A DNA stretch of 64,000 nt from Roseomonas sp. OT10 (GTDB lineage: Bacteria; Pseudomonadota; Alphaproteobacteria; Acetobacterales; Acetobacteraceae), in NCBI RefSeq assembly GCF_020991085.1, contig NZ_CP087719.1, forward strand, positions 1,880,001 to 1,944,000, written 5' to 3'. How positions within the stretch are numbered: the first letter of the stretch is position 1; each line of letters opens with the position of its first letter. A program made the translations under genes and the position numbers. Below, piece by piece: positions 10,143-19,628 of this stretch. The notes beneath the pieces are model-generated. The model did not search any database, was not told where the DNA came from, and saw only the letters and a list, made by a program, of their open reading frames with translations.

Positions 10143-11408
10143 GTGAGCGCGGCCGAAGGCCAGGGGACGGGCGGGGGGGCCATCCGCGCCGCCGAGGCCA
10201 GGCTGGCCGAGGCGGTGGGCCTCGCCGCCTCGATCGGCGTGGCCATCGTCCACAGCGCCGTCTATCCGCTCCGCACCCGCCGACCCAGCACACTACTGGG
10301 CGAGGGGCAGGTCGCGGCCGTGGGCGAGGCGGTGCGCGAGCAGGGCGTGCAGGTCGTGGTGGTGGACGCCGCCCTGACCCCCGTGCAGCAGCGCAACCTG
10401 GAGCGGGACTGGGGCTGCAAGGTCATCGACCGCACCGGCCTGATCCTGGAGATCTTCGGCGAGCGCGCCCGCACCCGCGAGGGCTCGCTGCAGGTCGAGC
10501 TGGCCCACCTGGAATACCAGCGCACCCGCCTCGTCCGGTCCTGGACCCACCTGGAGCGGCAGCGGGGCGGCTTCGGCTTCCTCGGCGGCCCCGGTGAGTC
10601 GCAGATCGAGATCGACCGCCGCCTGATCGGCGAGCGGATCGTCAAGCTGAAGAAGGAGCTGGAGCAGGTCCGCCGCACCCGCGGCCTGCACCGCCGGGCG
10701 CGGGAGAAGGTGCCGCACCCGGTCATCGCCCTGGTCGGCTACACCAACGCCGGCAAGTCCACCCTGTTCAACGCCCTGACCGGGGCGGATGTCTACGCCC
10801 AGAACCAGCTCTTCGCGACGCTGGACCCGACCATGCGCGCCATCCGCCTGCCCAGCGGGCGGACGGTGATCCTCTCCGACACGGTGGGCTTCATCTCCGA
10901 GCTGCCGACGCAGCTGGTAGAAGCCTTCCGCGCCACGCTGGAGGAGGTCGCGGCGGCCGACATCATCCTGCACGTCCGCGACGTGGCGCATCCGGATTCC
11001 GCCGCCCAGCGCGCCGACGTGCTGGCGGTGCTGAACGAGATGGCGGAGGGGCCCGACGCCCCGCTGGACCCGGACTGGACCTCGCGCGTCATCGAGGTGC
11101 TGAACAAGGCGGACCTGCTGGGCGGCATCGAGGCGCTGGAGGCGCAGGCCGCGCCCTGGGCGGGGGAGGGGATCGCCGTCTCCGCCCTGACCGGGGAGGG
11201 GCTGGACACGCTCCGCCAGGCGCTGGACGAGCGGCTGAACGCCGGGCTGGTGGTGACGGAGCTGGCGCTGCCCCCGGCCGATGGCGCGGGGTTGGCCTGG
11301 CTCTACCAGCATGGCGAGGTGCTGGCGCGGGAGGATGCGGACGACGCGATCCGCCTGCGCGTACGCCTGAGCCAGGCCGATCTGGGACGGTTCGAGCAGC
11401 GCACATGA
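10143..11408 (+). CDS. hflX: GTPase HflX
   Basis: Ribosome-associated GTPase that rescues or splits stalled 70S ribosomes under stress. The N-terminal HflX domain ends in a coiled region with the conserved GGxGExQxExDRR stretch (GGPGESQIEIDRRLI). The G domain follows, with G1 GYTNAGKST at 199-207, G3 DTVGFISELP and G4 NKAD. The length of 421 aa is normal. It begins with GTG at 10143, 61 bp after hfq, and its TGA overlaps the next ATG (ATGA). The hfq-hflX order is widely conserved. Confidence 0.95.
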   Translation: MSAAEGQGTGGGAIRAAEARLAEAVGLAASIGVAIVHSAVYPLRTRRPSTLLGEGQVAAVGEAVREQGVQVVVVDAALTPVQQRNLERDWGCKVIDRTGLILEIFGERARTREGSLQVELAHLEYQRTRLVRSWTHLERQRGGFGFLGGPGESQIEIDRRLIGERIVKLKKELEQVRRTRGLHRRAREKVPHPVIALVGYTNAGKSTLFNALTGADVYAQNQLFATLDPTMRAIRLPSGRTVILSDTVGFISELPTQLVEAFRATLEEVAAADIILHVRDVAHPDSAAQRADVLAVLNEMAEGPDAPLDPDWTSRVIEVLNKADLLGGIEALEAQAAPWAGEGIAVSALTGEGLDTLRQALDERLNAGLVVTELALPPADGAGLAWLYQHGEVLAREDADDAIRLRVRLSQADLGRFEQRT

Positions 11409-12238
11409 CCCTGAACGCACGCTCCGTGGATGCCGTGGCCGCGCTGCTGCGCGAGGCCGCCGGGCAGGAGATCATGCCGCGCTTCCGGCGCCTGGCGGAG
11501 GGAGCGATCCGGGAGAAGACCGGCCCGCTCGACCTGGTCACCGACGCCGACGAGGCGGCGGAGCGGAAGATCGCGGCCGGGCTCGCCGAACTCTTCCCCG
11601 GCTGCGCCGTGGTCGGCGAGGAGGCCTGCTCGGCCGATGCCGCCATCATGGACCGACTGGCGGAGGCGGATCTGGCCTTCGTGGTCGATCCGGTGGACGG
11701 CACCGCCAACTTCGCCGCCGGCCTGCCGCTGTTCGGCTGCATGGCGGCCGCCTTCATCCGCGGCGAGGTGGTGGCCGGCTGGATCCACGACCCGCTGGGC
11801 GACGACACGGCCATCGCGCTGCGCGGCGAGGGTGCCTGGATCGCCGCGCCGGACGGCACCCGGACCGCGGCGCTGCGCGTCGCGCCGCCCGTGTCGGTGC
11901 GGCAGATGGTGGGCGCCGTCTCCTGGACCTACATGCCCGACGGGATGCGCCAGCAGGTGCCGGCGCGGCTGCCGCGGCTGGCCGCCACCATCGGGCTGCG
12001 CTGCGCCGCGCACGAGTACCGCATGCTGGCGGGCGGCCATATCCATTGTTCCGCCTATGCGCGGCTGATGCCCTGGGACCACGCGGCGGGCTGGCTGCTG
12101 CATGCCGAGGCGGGCGGTTTCTCCGCGCGCTTCGACGGCCTGCCTTACGATCCGGCACGGCAGCGGAGCGGCGGTTTGCTCTGCGCGCCCGACCGGGCCT
12201 CGTGGGAGGCCCTGCGCGAGGCGCTGCTCGCGGACTGA
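11405..12238 (+). CDS. Inositol monophosphatase family protein
   Basis: Mg2+-dependent phosphatase of the inositol monophosphatase/CysQ superfamily. Metal ligands are visible in GEEA at 71-74 and DPVDGT at 95-100, with the second motif PWDHAAGWLLHAEAGG near the C-terminus. The size of 277 aa is typical. Possible substrates are inositol phosphates, 3'-phosphoadenosine 5'-phosphate or histidinol phosphate, and the motifs do not separate these. It is the last gene of the ntr-hfq operon on the plus strand. Its stop is 1 bp from the convergent mazG stop, leaving no room for a terminator between them. Confidence 0.87.
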   Translation: MTLNARSVDAVAALLREAAGQEIMPRFRRLAEGAIREKTGPLDLVTDADEAAERKIAAGLAELFPGCAVVGEEACSADAAIMDRLAEADLAFVVDPVDGTANFAAGLPLFGCMAAAFIRGEVVAGWIHDPLGDDTAIALRGEGAWIAAPDGTRTAALRVAPPVSVRQMVGAVSWTYMPDGMRQQVPARLPRLAATIGLRCAAHEYRMLAGGHIHCSAYARLMPWDHAAGWLLHAEAGGFSARFDGLPYDPARQRSGGLLCAPDRASWEALREALLAD

Positions 12239-12239
12239 G

Positions 12240-13091
12240 TCATGGCTCTCCGGGGCGGGCCTCGGTCCGCTTTGCGGCCTGCCACAGTGCCTCCATCTCC
12301 TCCAGCTCCGCTTCGGCCGGGGTGCGGCCCTGGCGGGCCAGCGCGGCCTCCACGGCGCCGAAGCGGCGCTCGAACTTCCGGTTGGCGCCGCGCAGGCACT
12401 CCTCCGGATCGAGGTCCAGCTTCCGCGCCAGGTTGGCCAGGACGAAGAGCAGGTCGCCCATCTCGTCCGCCAGCCGGGCGCGGTCGGCGCCCTGCGGACC
12501 GGCCCCGGGCAGCTCGGCGCGCAGCTCCGCGACCTCCTCGTCCAGCTTTGTCAGCACGGATTCCGCATCCGGCCAGTCGAAGCCGACCCGGGCGGCGCGG
12601 CGGGTCAGCTTGGCGGCGCGGACGAGCGCGGGGAGGGCGGCCGACACCCCGGCCAGGGTGCCGGTCTCACCCGAAGCCCTGCGCTCGGCGGCCTTCCGCG
12701 CCTCCCAAGCCTCCGTCTGGGCGGCGGCGTCGCGGAGCTCGCGCTCGCCGAAGACATGGGGGTGGCGGGCGACCATCTTGTCGGCGATCGCCTTGGCGAC
12801 ATCGGCGAAGGCGAAGTGCCCGGCCTCCTCGGCCATGCGAGCGTGGTAGACGGACTGGAACAGCAGGTCGCCCAGTTCGTCGCGCAGCGCCGGCCAGTCG
12901 CGCCGGGCGATGGCCTCCGCCACCTCGTGGGCTTCCTCCAGCGTATAGGGCGCGATGCTGTCGAAGTCCTGCACCTGGTCCCAGGGGCAGCCGTCCGGGG
13001 CGCGAAGCCGCGCCATGATGGCGATCAGCCGGGTCATCTGCGCGGCGGCGGGGTCGACGGACGAATGGACCTCGGTGTCGGCATCAGCCAT
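12240..13091 (-). CDS. mazG: Nucleoside triphosphate pyrophosphohydrolase MazG
   Basis: House-cleaning enzyme that hydrolyses (d)NTPs to monophosphate and pyrophosphate. It has two tandem MazG domains. The N-terminal one starts at GCPWDQVQDF and carries the Mg-binding EEAHEVAEAI and ELGDLLFQSVYHARM. The C-terminal one has EEVAELRAEL and EMGDLLFVLANLARKL. The preferred start is the ATG at 13091 (MADADTEV), giving 283 aa. ATGs at 13103 and 13136 are in frame but the extra residues are not family-like. It is convergent with the preceding phosphatase gene, and its upstream region contains a tandem 49-bp duplication. Confidence 0.93.
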   Translation of the reverse strand: MADADTEVHSSVDPAAAQMTRLIAIMARLRAPDGCPWDQVQDFDSIAPYTLEEAHEVAEAIARRDWPALRDELGDLLFQSVYHARMAEEAGHFAFADVAKAIADKMVARHPHVFGERELRDAAAQTEAWEARKAAERRASGETGTLAGVSAALPALVRAAKLTRRAARVGFDWPDAESVLTKLDEEVAELRAELPGAGPQGADRARLADEMGDLLFVLANLARKLDLDPEECLRGANRKFERRFGAVEAALARQGRTPAEAELEEMEALWQAAKRTEARPGEP

Positions 13092-13153
13092 GGGCTTGGG
13101 CATCCCGGTGTCGTGGTTGCTGGATGGCCCGCCCATTCGGCGCAGCCGTCCGG

Positions 13154-13251
13154 GGCGTCAAGGCGGGCAGCGGGCGTCAAAGGTAGTTTCTTAGGAAACC
13201 ATGGCGTCAAGGCGGGCAGCGGGCGTCAAAGGTAGTTTCTTAGGAAACCAT
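13154..13251. repeat. Exact 2 x 49 bp tandem duplication upstream of mazG
   Basis: Copy 1 is 13154-13202 and copy 2 is 13203-13251. I find no mismatch between them. Each copy ends in a near-palindrome, GTTTCTTAGGAAAC, at 13186-13199 and 13235-13248. Read on the minus strand each copy contains TTGACGCC twice, so the duplication places several TTGAC (-35-like) elements in front of mazG. A perfect repeat of this size suggests a recent duplication or an element under selection. It is unlike the surrounding GC-rich coding DNA. Confidence 0.9.
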
Positions 13252-13321
13252 ATCGTCTGTCTCCGCCGGCCGGAGATGACGAAAGGGGCAGGCCAGAGGG
13301 CCCGCGCCCGGGTGTTCGTGA

Positions 13322-13349
13322 GTGCGCGATAAGATTTATTATGTAAAAA
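13322..13349. other. dif-like candidate Xer recombination site
   Basis: A 28-bp AT-rich segment parses as an 11-bp arm GTGCGCGATAA, a 6-bp centre GATTTA and an 11-bp arm TTATGTAAAAA. The right arm matches the E. coli dif XerD arm (TTATGTTAAAT) at 9 of 11 positions. The left arm matches mainly at its inner ATAA. It lies in the 277-bp gap between mazG and the MBL hydrolase gene, about 1.1 kb from the point where plus- and minus-strand operons converge. This is suggestive only. The outer left arm is poor. Confidence 0.35.
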
Positions 13350-13368
13350 CTACGAGGAACTTAATGGC

Positions 13369-14157
13369 CTAGGCGGCGTCGATCCGCATCCCGTCATGCG
13401 CCGCCTCGATGCCCGGCGGCAGGTTCGCCGCCATCCAGGCCCAGTCCAGATCGGTCCCCATATGCGTCAACAGCGTGCGCCGCGGCCGCAGCCGCGCCAC
13501 CCACTCCAGCACCCGGTCCACATGCGCGTGCACGGGATGCGGCGAACGGCTGAAGCAGCCGACCACCCAGGTCTCGATCCCCTCCAGCGCCCGCAGGCTC
13601 TCCTCCGGCAGCTGGACGACATCCGTCGAATAGGCAAAGCGCCCGATCCGCAGCCCCAGCGTCTCCATCACCTTGTGGTCCTGCCGGAACACGCTCACCG
13701 GCAGGCCGGCGATCTCCAGGCTCTGCCCCGGGACCACGGGCACCGGGGTCAGCGCCGGGCGGTAGAAGCCCACCGTGGGTTCCCGGAAGGCATAGTCAAA
13801 GCGGTGGGAGACGTCGGCCAGCGTCGCTTCCGTCCCATGGATCGGGATGGCCGCGCCCCGGATGCGGTTCAGGCTGCGGACCTCGTCGATGCCCATGATG
13901 TGGTCGGCATGGGCATGGGTCAGAAGGATCGCGTCCACCCGGGCATGGCCCGTGGCGAGCAGCTGGGCCCGCAGATCGGGCCCGGTGTCCACCAGGAGTG
14001 CTTCACCGTCAGGGCCTTGGATCAGGATGCTCGACCGGGTTCGGCGGTTCCGAGGCTCCCCAGGGTCGCACTCGCCCCAATTGCCGCGCCCATCCGCACC
14101 GCCTAGCAAGGGCACGCCACCGGAGCCGCCACAGCCGAGGATGGTGACTTGCAGCAA
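13369..14157 (-). CDS. MBL-fold metallo-hydrolase, PhnP-like
   Basis: Metallo-beta-lactamase-fold phosphodiesterase of the group that includes PhnP, which opens cyclic phosphates. The metal site is HAHADH (LLTHAHADHIMGIDEVR), with further ligands in RQDHKV and the C-terminal LLTHMGTDLDW. The glycine-rich N-terminus GCGGSGGVPLLGG is typical of this subgroup. The start is a TTG at 14157 giving 262 aa, 10 bp after tatD, with AAGG upstream. Gene order metG-tatD-MBL is conserved in alphaproteobacteria. Nothing here shows the natural substrate. Confidence 0.85.
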   Translation of the reverse strand: MLQVTILGCGGSGGVPLLGGADGRGNWGECDPGEPRNRRTRSSILIQGPDGEALLVDTGPDLRAQLLATGHARVDAILLTHAHADHIMGIDEVRSLNRIRGAAIPIHGTEATLADVSHRFDYAFREPTVGFYRPALTPVPVVPGQSLEIAGLPVSVFRQDHKVMETLGLRIGRFAYSTDVVQLPEESLRALEGIETWVVGCFSRSPHPVHAHVDRVLEWVARLRPRRTLLTHMGTDLDWAWMAANLPPGIEAAHDGMRIDAA

Positions 14158-14167
14158 GATCAGTGCC

Positions 14168-14941
14168 TTACGAGATTTTATTGAACAGGTTTCTGGTATT
14201 CCGACCCGTCAGTTCGATCAGCGCCGGCACCTCCATGCCCAGGGTCTTCGCCAGCACCTCTGCCGTCGTCGCGACATAGGCCGGCTCGCATCGCTTCCCG
14301 CGGTAGGGCACCGGCGCCAGGTAAGGCGAGTCCGTTTCCACCAGGATGCGGTCGCGCGGCAGGCTGGCCGCCACCTCGCGGATATCGTTGCTTTTCGGGA
14401 ATGTCAGGATGCCGGAGAAGGAGACGTAGCCGCCATCCGCCACCACCGTCTCCGCCAGCGCCCGGGTGCTGGAGAAACAGTGCAGCAGCGCGGCGAAGTC
14501 CCCGCCCGCCTCGCGCTCCTCCCGCAGGATGGCGGCGATGTCGTCATCCGCCTCCCGCGCATGAATCACCAGCGGCAGCCCGGTGCGCTGCGCCGCCCGG
14601 ATGTGACGCCGGAAGCTCTCGGCCTGAACCTCCGGCGGCGCGGTGTCGTAATGGTAGTCCAGCCCAGACTCCCCGATCCCGACCACCTTGGGATGGTCGG
14701 CCAGGGCGATGATCGCCTCCACCGTCGGGATCGGCGCGTTCCCCGCCTGCATCGGGTGTACCCCGACCGTGGCGAAGACCTGGGGGAAGCGGTCGGCAAT
14801 CGCCTTCACCGTCTCCCCCTGGGCCATGGTGGTGCCGATGGTGATCAGCCGCGCGACACCCGCCTCACCGGCCCGGGCGACCACCGCCTCCAGCTCTCCG
14901 CCCTCGAAATAGTCCAGGTGGCAGTGGCTGTCCGTCAGCAC
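14168..14941 (-). CDS. tatD: TatD family metal-dependent DNase
   Basis: TIM-barrel metal-dependent hydrolase of the TatD/YcfH family, with 3'-5' exonuclease or D-aminoacyl hydrolase activity reported for members. Metal-binding residues are visible in DSHCHLDYF near the N-terminus, GESGLDYHYD, PLVIHAREAD, HCFSS and ETDSPYLAPVPYRGKRCEP. The length of 257 aa fits. It starts with GTG at 14941, only a few bases after the metG stop, so it is co-transcribed with metG. Despite the gene name it has no role in Tat secretion. Confidence 0.93.
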   Translation of the reverse strand: MLTDSHCHLDYFEGGELEAVVARAGEAGVARLITIGTTMAQGETVKAIADRFPQVFATVGVHPMQAGNAPIPTVEAIIALADHPKVVGIGESGLDYHYDTAPPEVQAESFRRHIRAAQRTGLPLVIHAREADDDIAAILREEREAGGDFAALLHCFSSTRALAETVVADGGYVSFSGILTFPKSNDIREVAASLPRDRILVETDSPYLAPVPYRGKRCEPAYVATTAEVLAKTLGMEVPALIELTGRNTRNLFNKIS

Positions 14942-14945
14942 CCGC

Positions 14946-16472
14946 TCAGCCCTCCGCCTCGACCTTGCGGAACAGCGGCGTCGGCGGCGGCAGCTTCGTC
15001 CCGTCCGGCAGGGCCTTCAGCGTGGCCAGGGTCCGCTCCCCCTCGCCTACCCCGAGCTGGTCCAGCAGCGCGTTCATCGTCCCCGGCATGAAGGGCAGCA
15101 GCACGGTCGCCAGCACCCGGAGCGCGGTGTGCAGGTTGCGCAGCACGGTGCCCATGCGGACGGGGTCGGTCTTCTTCAGCGCCCAGGGCTTCTGCGCGTC
15201 GATCCAGCCATTGCCGAGGCGGACCACCGCCCAGACCCGCTCCAGCGCCTCGTGGAAGGCCTGGCGGTCCAGCGCCTCGCCCACCGCGTCCGGCAGGGCG
15301 CCGAGCGGCTCCAGCAACTGCCGGTCCTCCTCGGTCGGCGGCGCCAGCGGCGGCAGGGCGCCGTCGCAGTTGCGCTGGATCAGCGACAGGCTGCGCTGCG
15401 CCAGATTGCCAAGATCGTTCGCCAACTCGCTGTTCAGACGGGATATCAGGGCGCGACGGGAGAAGTCCCCGTCATTGCCGAACGGCACCTCCCGGAGCAG
15501 GAAGTAGCGCACGGGGTCCAGGCCGAACTCCTCGATCAGCGCCAGCGGGTCGATCACGTTCCCCAGCGACTTGCTGATCTTCTGGCCCTCGTTGGTCCAC
15601 CAGCCATGGGCGAAGACCCGCTTCGGCGTCGGCAACTCCGCAGCCATCAGCACGGCCGGCCAGATGATGGCGTGGAAGCGCAGGATGTCCTTGCCGACCA
15701 TATGCAGGTCTGCCGGCCAGAAAGGCATATCTTCAGAGGGATAGCCAGCAGCGGTGATGTAGTTTGTGAGCGCGTCCAGCCAGACGTACATCACGTGGTC
15801 CGGGTCGCCCGGCACGGGGATTCCCCAGCGGAAGGAGGTGCGGGACACCGAGAGGTCCTGCAATCCCGCCTTCACGAAGCTCAGCACCTCGTTGCGGCGG
15901 CTCACCGGGGCGATGAAGTCCGGGTTGGCCTCGTAGAAGGCGAGCAGCCGCTCGCCCCAGTCACCCAGGCGGAAGAAATAGGAGGGCTCGCGCATCCACT
16001 CGACCGGTGCGCCGGAGGCGATCGCGTACTTCTGCCCGTCCCGCTCCACGATCTCGTCGGGGCCGTAGAAGGCCTCGTCGCGCACCGCGTACCAGCCCTC
16101 GTAGGCGCCCAGGTAGATCTGGTCCCGTGCCGCCAGCCGCTCCCACAGCACGGTGCAGGCGCGCTTGTGCCGCTCCTCCGTGGTGCGGATGAAGTCCGTG
16201 TTGGACAGGCCGATCGCCGAGGCGAGGTCGCGGAAGGTGGTGGACACCCGGTCGGTGAAGGGCTGCGGCGCCTCGCCGACCGCTTCGGCGGCTTTCTCGA
16301 CCTTCTGGCCGTGCTCGTCCGTCCCGGTGAGGAACATCACCTCGTGCCCGGTCAGCCGCTTCCACCGCGCCATCACGTCGCTCGCGATGTTGGTGTAGGC
16401 GTGGCCGATATGCGGCTTGTCGTTCACGTAGTAGATCGGCGTCGTGATGTAGTAGCGCCGCGCGTCGCTCAT
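14946..16472 (-). CDS. metG: Methionyl-tRNA synthetase
   Basis: Class I aminoacyl-tRNA synthetase that charges tRNA-Met. The HIGH signature reads HIGH at 21-24 (PIYYVNDKPHIGHAYTN) and the KMSKS loop is KISKS at 298-302. There is no four-cysteine zinc knuckle insertion and no C-terminal EMAP-like tRNA-binding domain, so it is the shorter form (508 aa) common in alphaproteobacteria. It ends with an anticodon-binding helical domain. The ATG at 16472 begins MSDARRYYITTPIYY, the expected N-terminus. tatD and the MBL gene follow in the same operon. Confidence 0.97.
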   Translation of the reverse strand: MSDARRYYITTPIYYVNDKPHIGHAYTNIASDVMARWKRLTGHEVMFLTGTDEHGQKVEKAAEAVGEAPQPFTDRVSTTFRDLASAIGLSNTDFIRTTEERHKRACTVLWERLAARDQIYLGAYEGWYAVRDEAFYGPDEIVERDGQKYAIASGAPVEWMREPSYFFRLGDWGERLLAFYEANPDFIAPVSRRNEVLSFVKAGLQDLSVSRTSFRWGIPVPGDPDHVMYVWLDALTNYITAAGYPSEDMPFWPADLHMVGKDILRFHAIIWPAVLMAAELPTPKRVFAHGWWTNEGQKISKSLGNVIDPLALIEEFGLDPVRYFLLREVPFGNDGDFSRRALISRLNSELANDLGNLAQRSLSLIQRNCDGALPPLAPPTEEDRQLLEPLGALPDAVGEALDRQAFHEALERVWAVVRLGNGWIDAQKPWALKKTDPVRMGTVLRNLHTALRVLATVLLPFMPGTMNALLDQLGVGEGERTLATLKALPDGTKLPPPTPLFRKVEAEG

Positions 16473-16694
16473 CCGTCCTGTCCCCTCGGGGTGGCCGCCG
16501 CGGACCGGCCGCGACGGGGCACCGGGTGCCCGGGAAGGTGGAGCCGGTCTCGGCAGGGCATGCGGCGGATCGCGGGCGGCGCCCGGCGGCGCTCCTCGCG
16601 GACACGTCCAGGCGTCTTCCGGATGGATCCCCCGGGGCCCGGCTTGCGGGCCTGCCCTGGCGGAGTCACGCCGCCCGCCGCGCCGGAGGTGCGG

Positions 16695-17719
<1,025 letters not shown>

Positions 17720-17723
<4 letters not shown>

Positions 17724-18367
17724 GCCGGGCCCGGCAGCCGCTCGCGCAGCGCGGCGAGGGCCGAGGCCAGCACCGCCTCGGGCGGCCGCGCGGCGTCCAG
17801 CACCAGGCAGCGCCCGGGCTCGGCGGCGGCGATGTCCAGGAAGGCGCGGCGGATGCGGGCATGGAAGGCGGCGTCGCGCGCGTCGAAGCGGTTGGCATCG
17901 CCCCGGCCCAGGGCCCGCGCCGTGCCCAGCCCCGGCTCCACGTCCAGCACCAGGGTCAGGTCGGGCCGGAGCCCGTCCAGCGCCAGCTCCGCCAGGGCGC
18001 GGCACGGCGCCTCGCCCAGCCCCTGGGCGAGGCCCTGATAGGCCAGGGTGCTGTCGGCGAAGCGGTCGGAGACGACCCAGATCCCCGCCTCCAGCGCCGG
18101 GCGGATGGTGTGGACGAGGTGCTCGCGCCGGGCCGCGGTGACCAGCATCGCCTCCGCCAGCGGGTCCCACCCGTCGCGGCCGAGCATCAGCCCGCGGATG
18201 GCCTCGGCGCCCGGGGAGCCGCCAGGCTCGCGGGTCCGCAGCGCCGGCTGGCCGGCGGCGGCCAGGGCCGCGGCGAGGGCACGGGCGAGGGTGCTTTTTC
18301 CCGCCCCCTCCCCGCCTTCCAGCGTGACGAAGCGTCCGCGGGCGGCGGGCTGCGGGCCGTGGCTCAC
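17720..18367 (-). CDS. tmk: Thymidylate kinase
   Basis: Phosphorylates dTMP to dTDP with ATP. The P-loop is EGGEGAGKST, ending at about residue 26. The dTMP-binding DR motif is in VVSDRFADSTLAYQG and the REPGGSP loop is present. The C-terminal LID region includes RGDANRFDARD. The length of 215 aa is normal. The start is the ATG at 18367 (MSHGPQPAARGRFVTLEGGEG), a few bases after dacA. It overlaps holB, so dacA-tmk-holB form one transcription unit on the minus strand. Confidence 0.95.
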
Positions 18368-18371
18368 CGGC

Positions 18372-19577
18372 TCAACCGGACACCCAGCGACCGATGACCG
18401 CGGGGATGCGCGGCAGCAGCCCCATCTTGCCCACGTCGGCCCCCGCGATCAGCGGCAGGGTCATGGGCGGAACGCCCTGCCCGGCGACGCTGATCTTGCC
18501 GACCTCCTGGCCCTTGGCGACCGGGGCCTGCAAGGGGCTGTCGTACTGCACCTTCACCTCCAGCTGCCGGCGCCAGCCGCGCGGCAGGGTGAGGACCAGG
18601 TCGCGGCCGCCGACCAGCGGCACGGTGGACTGCTCGCCGAGATAGACCGGCGCGCTCTCCACCGTATCGGCGGCGCGGAACAGCACCACGTTGTCGAACT
18701 CGCGGAAGCCCCATTCCATCAGCCGCTCGCTCTCCTCGGCGCGGGCGCGCATGGACGGCAGGCCGTTCACCACCAGGATCAGGCGCCGCTCGCCGCGCTT
18801 CGCGGTGCCGGTGAGGCCATAGCCCGCCTCCTCGGTATGGCCCGTCTTGAGCCCGTCCGCCCCGGCGACGCGGGAGAGGAGCGGGTTGCGGTTCTCCTGG
18901 TTGATGTCGTGCCAGCGGAAGGAGCGCTCGTTGTAGAAGCGGAAATCCTCCGGGAAATCCTTGATGATGCGCCGGGCCAGGATGGTCAGGTCGCGCGCGG
19001 TCATCCGGTGCTCGGGGTCGGGCCAGCCGGTCGCGTTGCGGAAGGTGCTGTTCTGCAGCCCGATCTTCTTCCCGTACTCGTTCATGATCTCGGCGAACTG
19101 CTGCTCGCTGCCGGCGATCCCCTCGGCCAGCACGATGCAGGCGTCGTTGCCCGACTGGATGATCACGCCCCGGGTCAGGTTCTCCACCGAGACCTGGTCG
19201 CCCAGGCCCACGAACATCTTCGAGCCGCCCATGCGCCAGGCGCGCTCGCTGACCGGAAGCTGCTGGTCGAAGCGCAGCCGGCCCTGCCGGATCATGTCGA
19301 AGACCACGTACATGGTCATCAGCTTCGACATGGAGCTGGGCGCCATGCGCTCGTCGGCGCTCTTCTCCAGCAGCACGGCGCCCGTGTCGGCGTCGATCAG
19401 GATGGCCTGCCTGGCGATGGTGTCCAGCGGCCCCAGCGGCGTGCTCGCCGGCGTGCCGGGCGGCGGCGCGGGGGCGCGGCCGCCCTGGGCCGGCCGTCGC
19501 TGCGCCGCAGCCTCCCCGGCGGTGCCGAGCAGGCCGAGCAGGGCGGCGGTGCCCAGAAGGTCGCGGCGCTGAGTCAT
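18372..19577 (-). CDS. dacA: D-alanyl-D-alanine carboxypeptidase (DacA/PBP5 type)
   Basis: Periplasmic penicillin-binding protein that trims the terminal D-alanine from peptidoglycan pentapeptides. A cleavable signal peptide occupies about residues 1-26 and ends in GEAAAQ. The serine peptidase S11 triads are all present: SMSK with Ser82 and Lys85, SGNDA, and KTGHTEEAGYGL. A C-terminal PBP5-associated domain of beta strands follows from about residue 290. The 401-aa length fits. A Pro/Ala-rich linker after the signal peptide is unremarkable. It is the first gene of the dacA-tmk-holB unit. Confidence 0.95.
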   Translation of the reverse strand: MTQRRDLLGTAALLGLLGTAGEAAAQRRPAQGGRAPAPPPGTPASTPLGPLDTIARQAILIDADTGAVLLEKSADERMAPSSMSKLMTMYVVFDMIRQGRLRFDQQLPVSERAWRMGGSKMFVGLGDQVSVENLTRGVIIQSGNDACIVLAEGIAGSEQQFAEIMNEYGKKIGLQNSTFRNATGWPDPEHRMTARDLTILARRIIKDFPEDFRFYNERSFRWHDINQENRNPLLSRVAGADGLKTGHTEEAGYGLTGTAKRGERRLILVVNGLPSMRARAEESERLMEWGFREFDNVVLFRAADTVESAPVYLGEQSTVPLVGGRDLVLTLPRGWRRQLEVKVQYDSPLQAPVAKGQEVGKISVAGQGVPPMTLPLIAGADVGKMGLLPRIPAVIGRWVSG

Positions 19578-19628
19578 GGCGGAAATCCCCCTTCCCTCCC
19601 GGCTCCCCCGCCGGGCGCCTCCGGCGGT

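Noticed and set aside
16473-16694. Possible gene in the 222-bp gap between metG and holB
   Set aside because: Open frames there are continuations of antisense shadows from the flanking genes, without a start with a ribosome binding site or a recognisable product.
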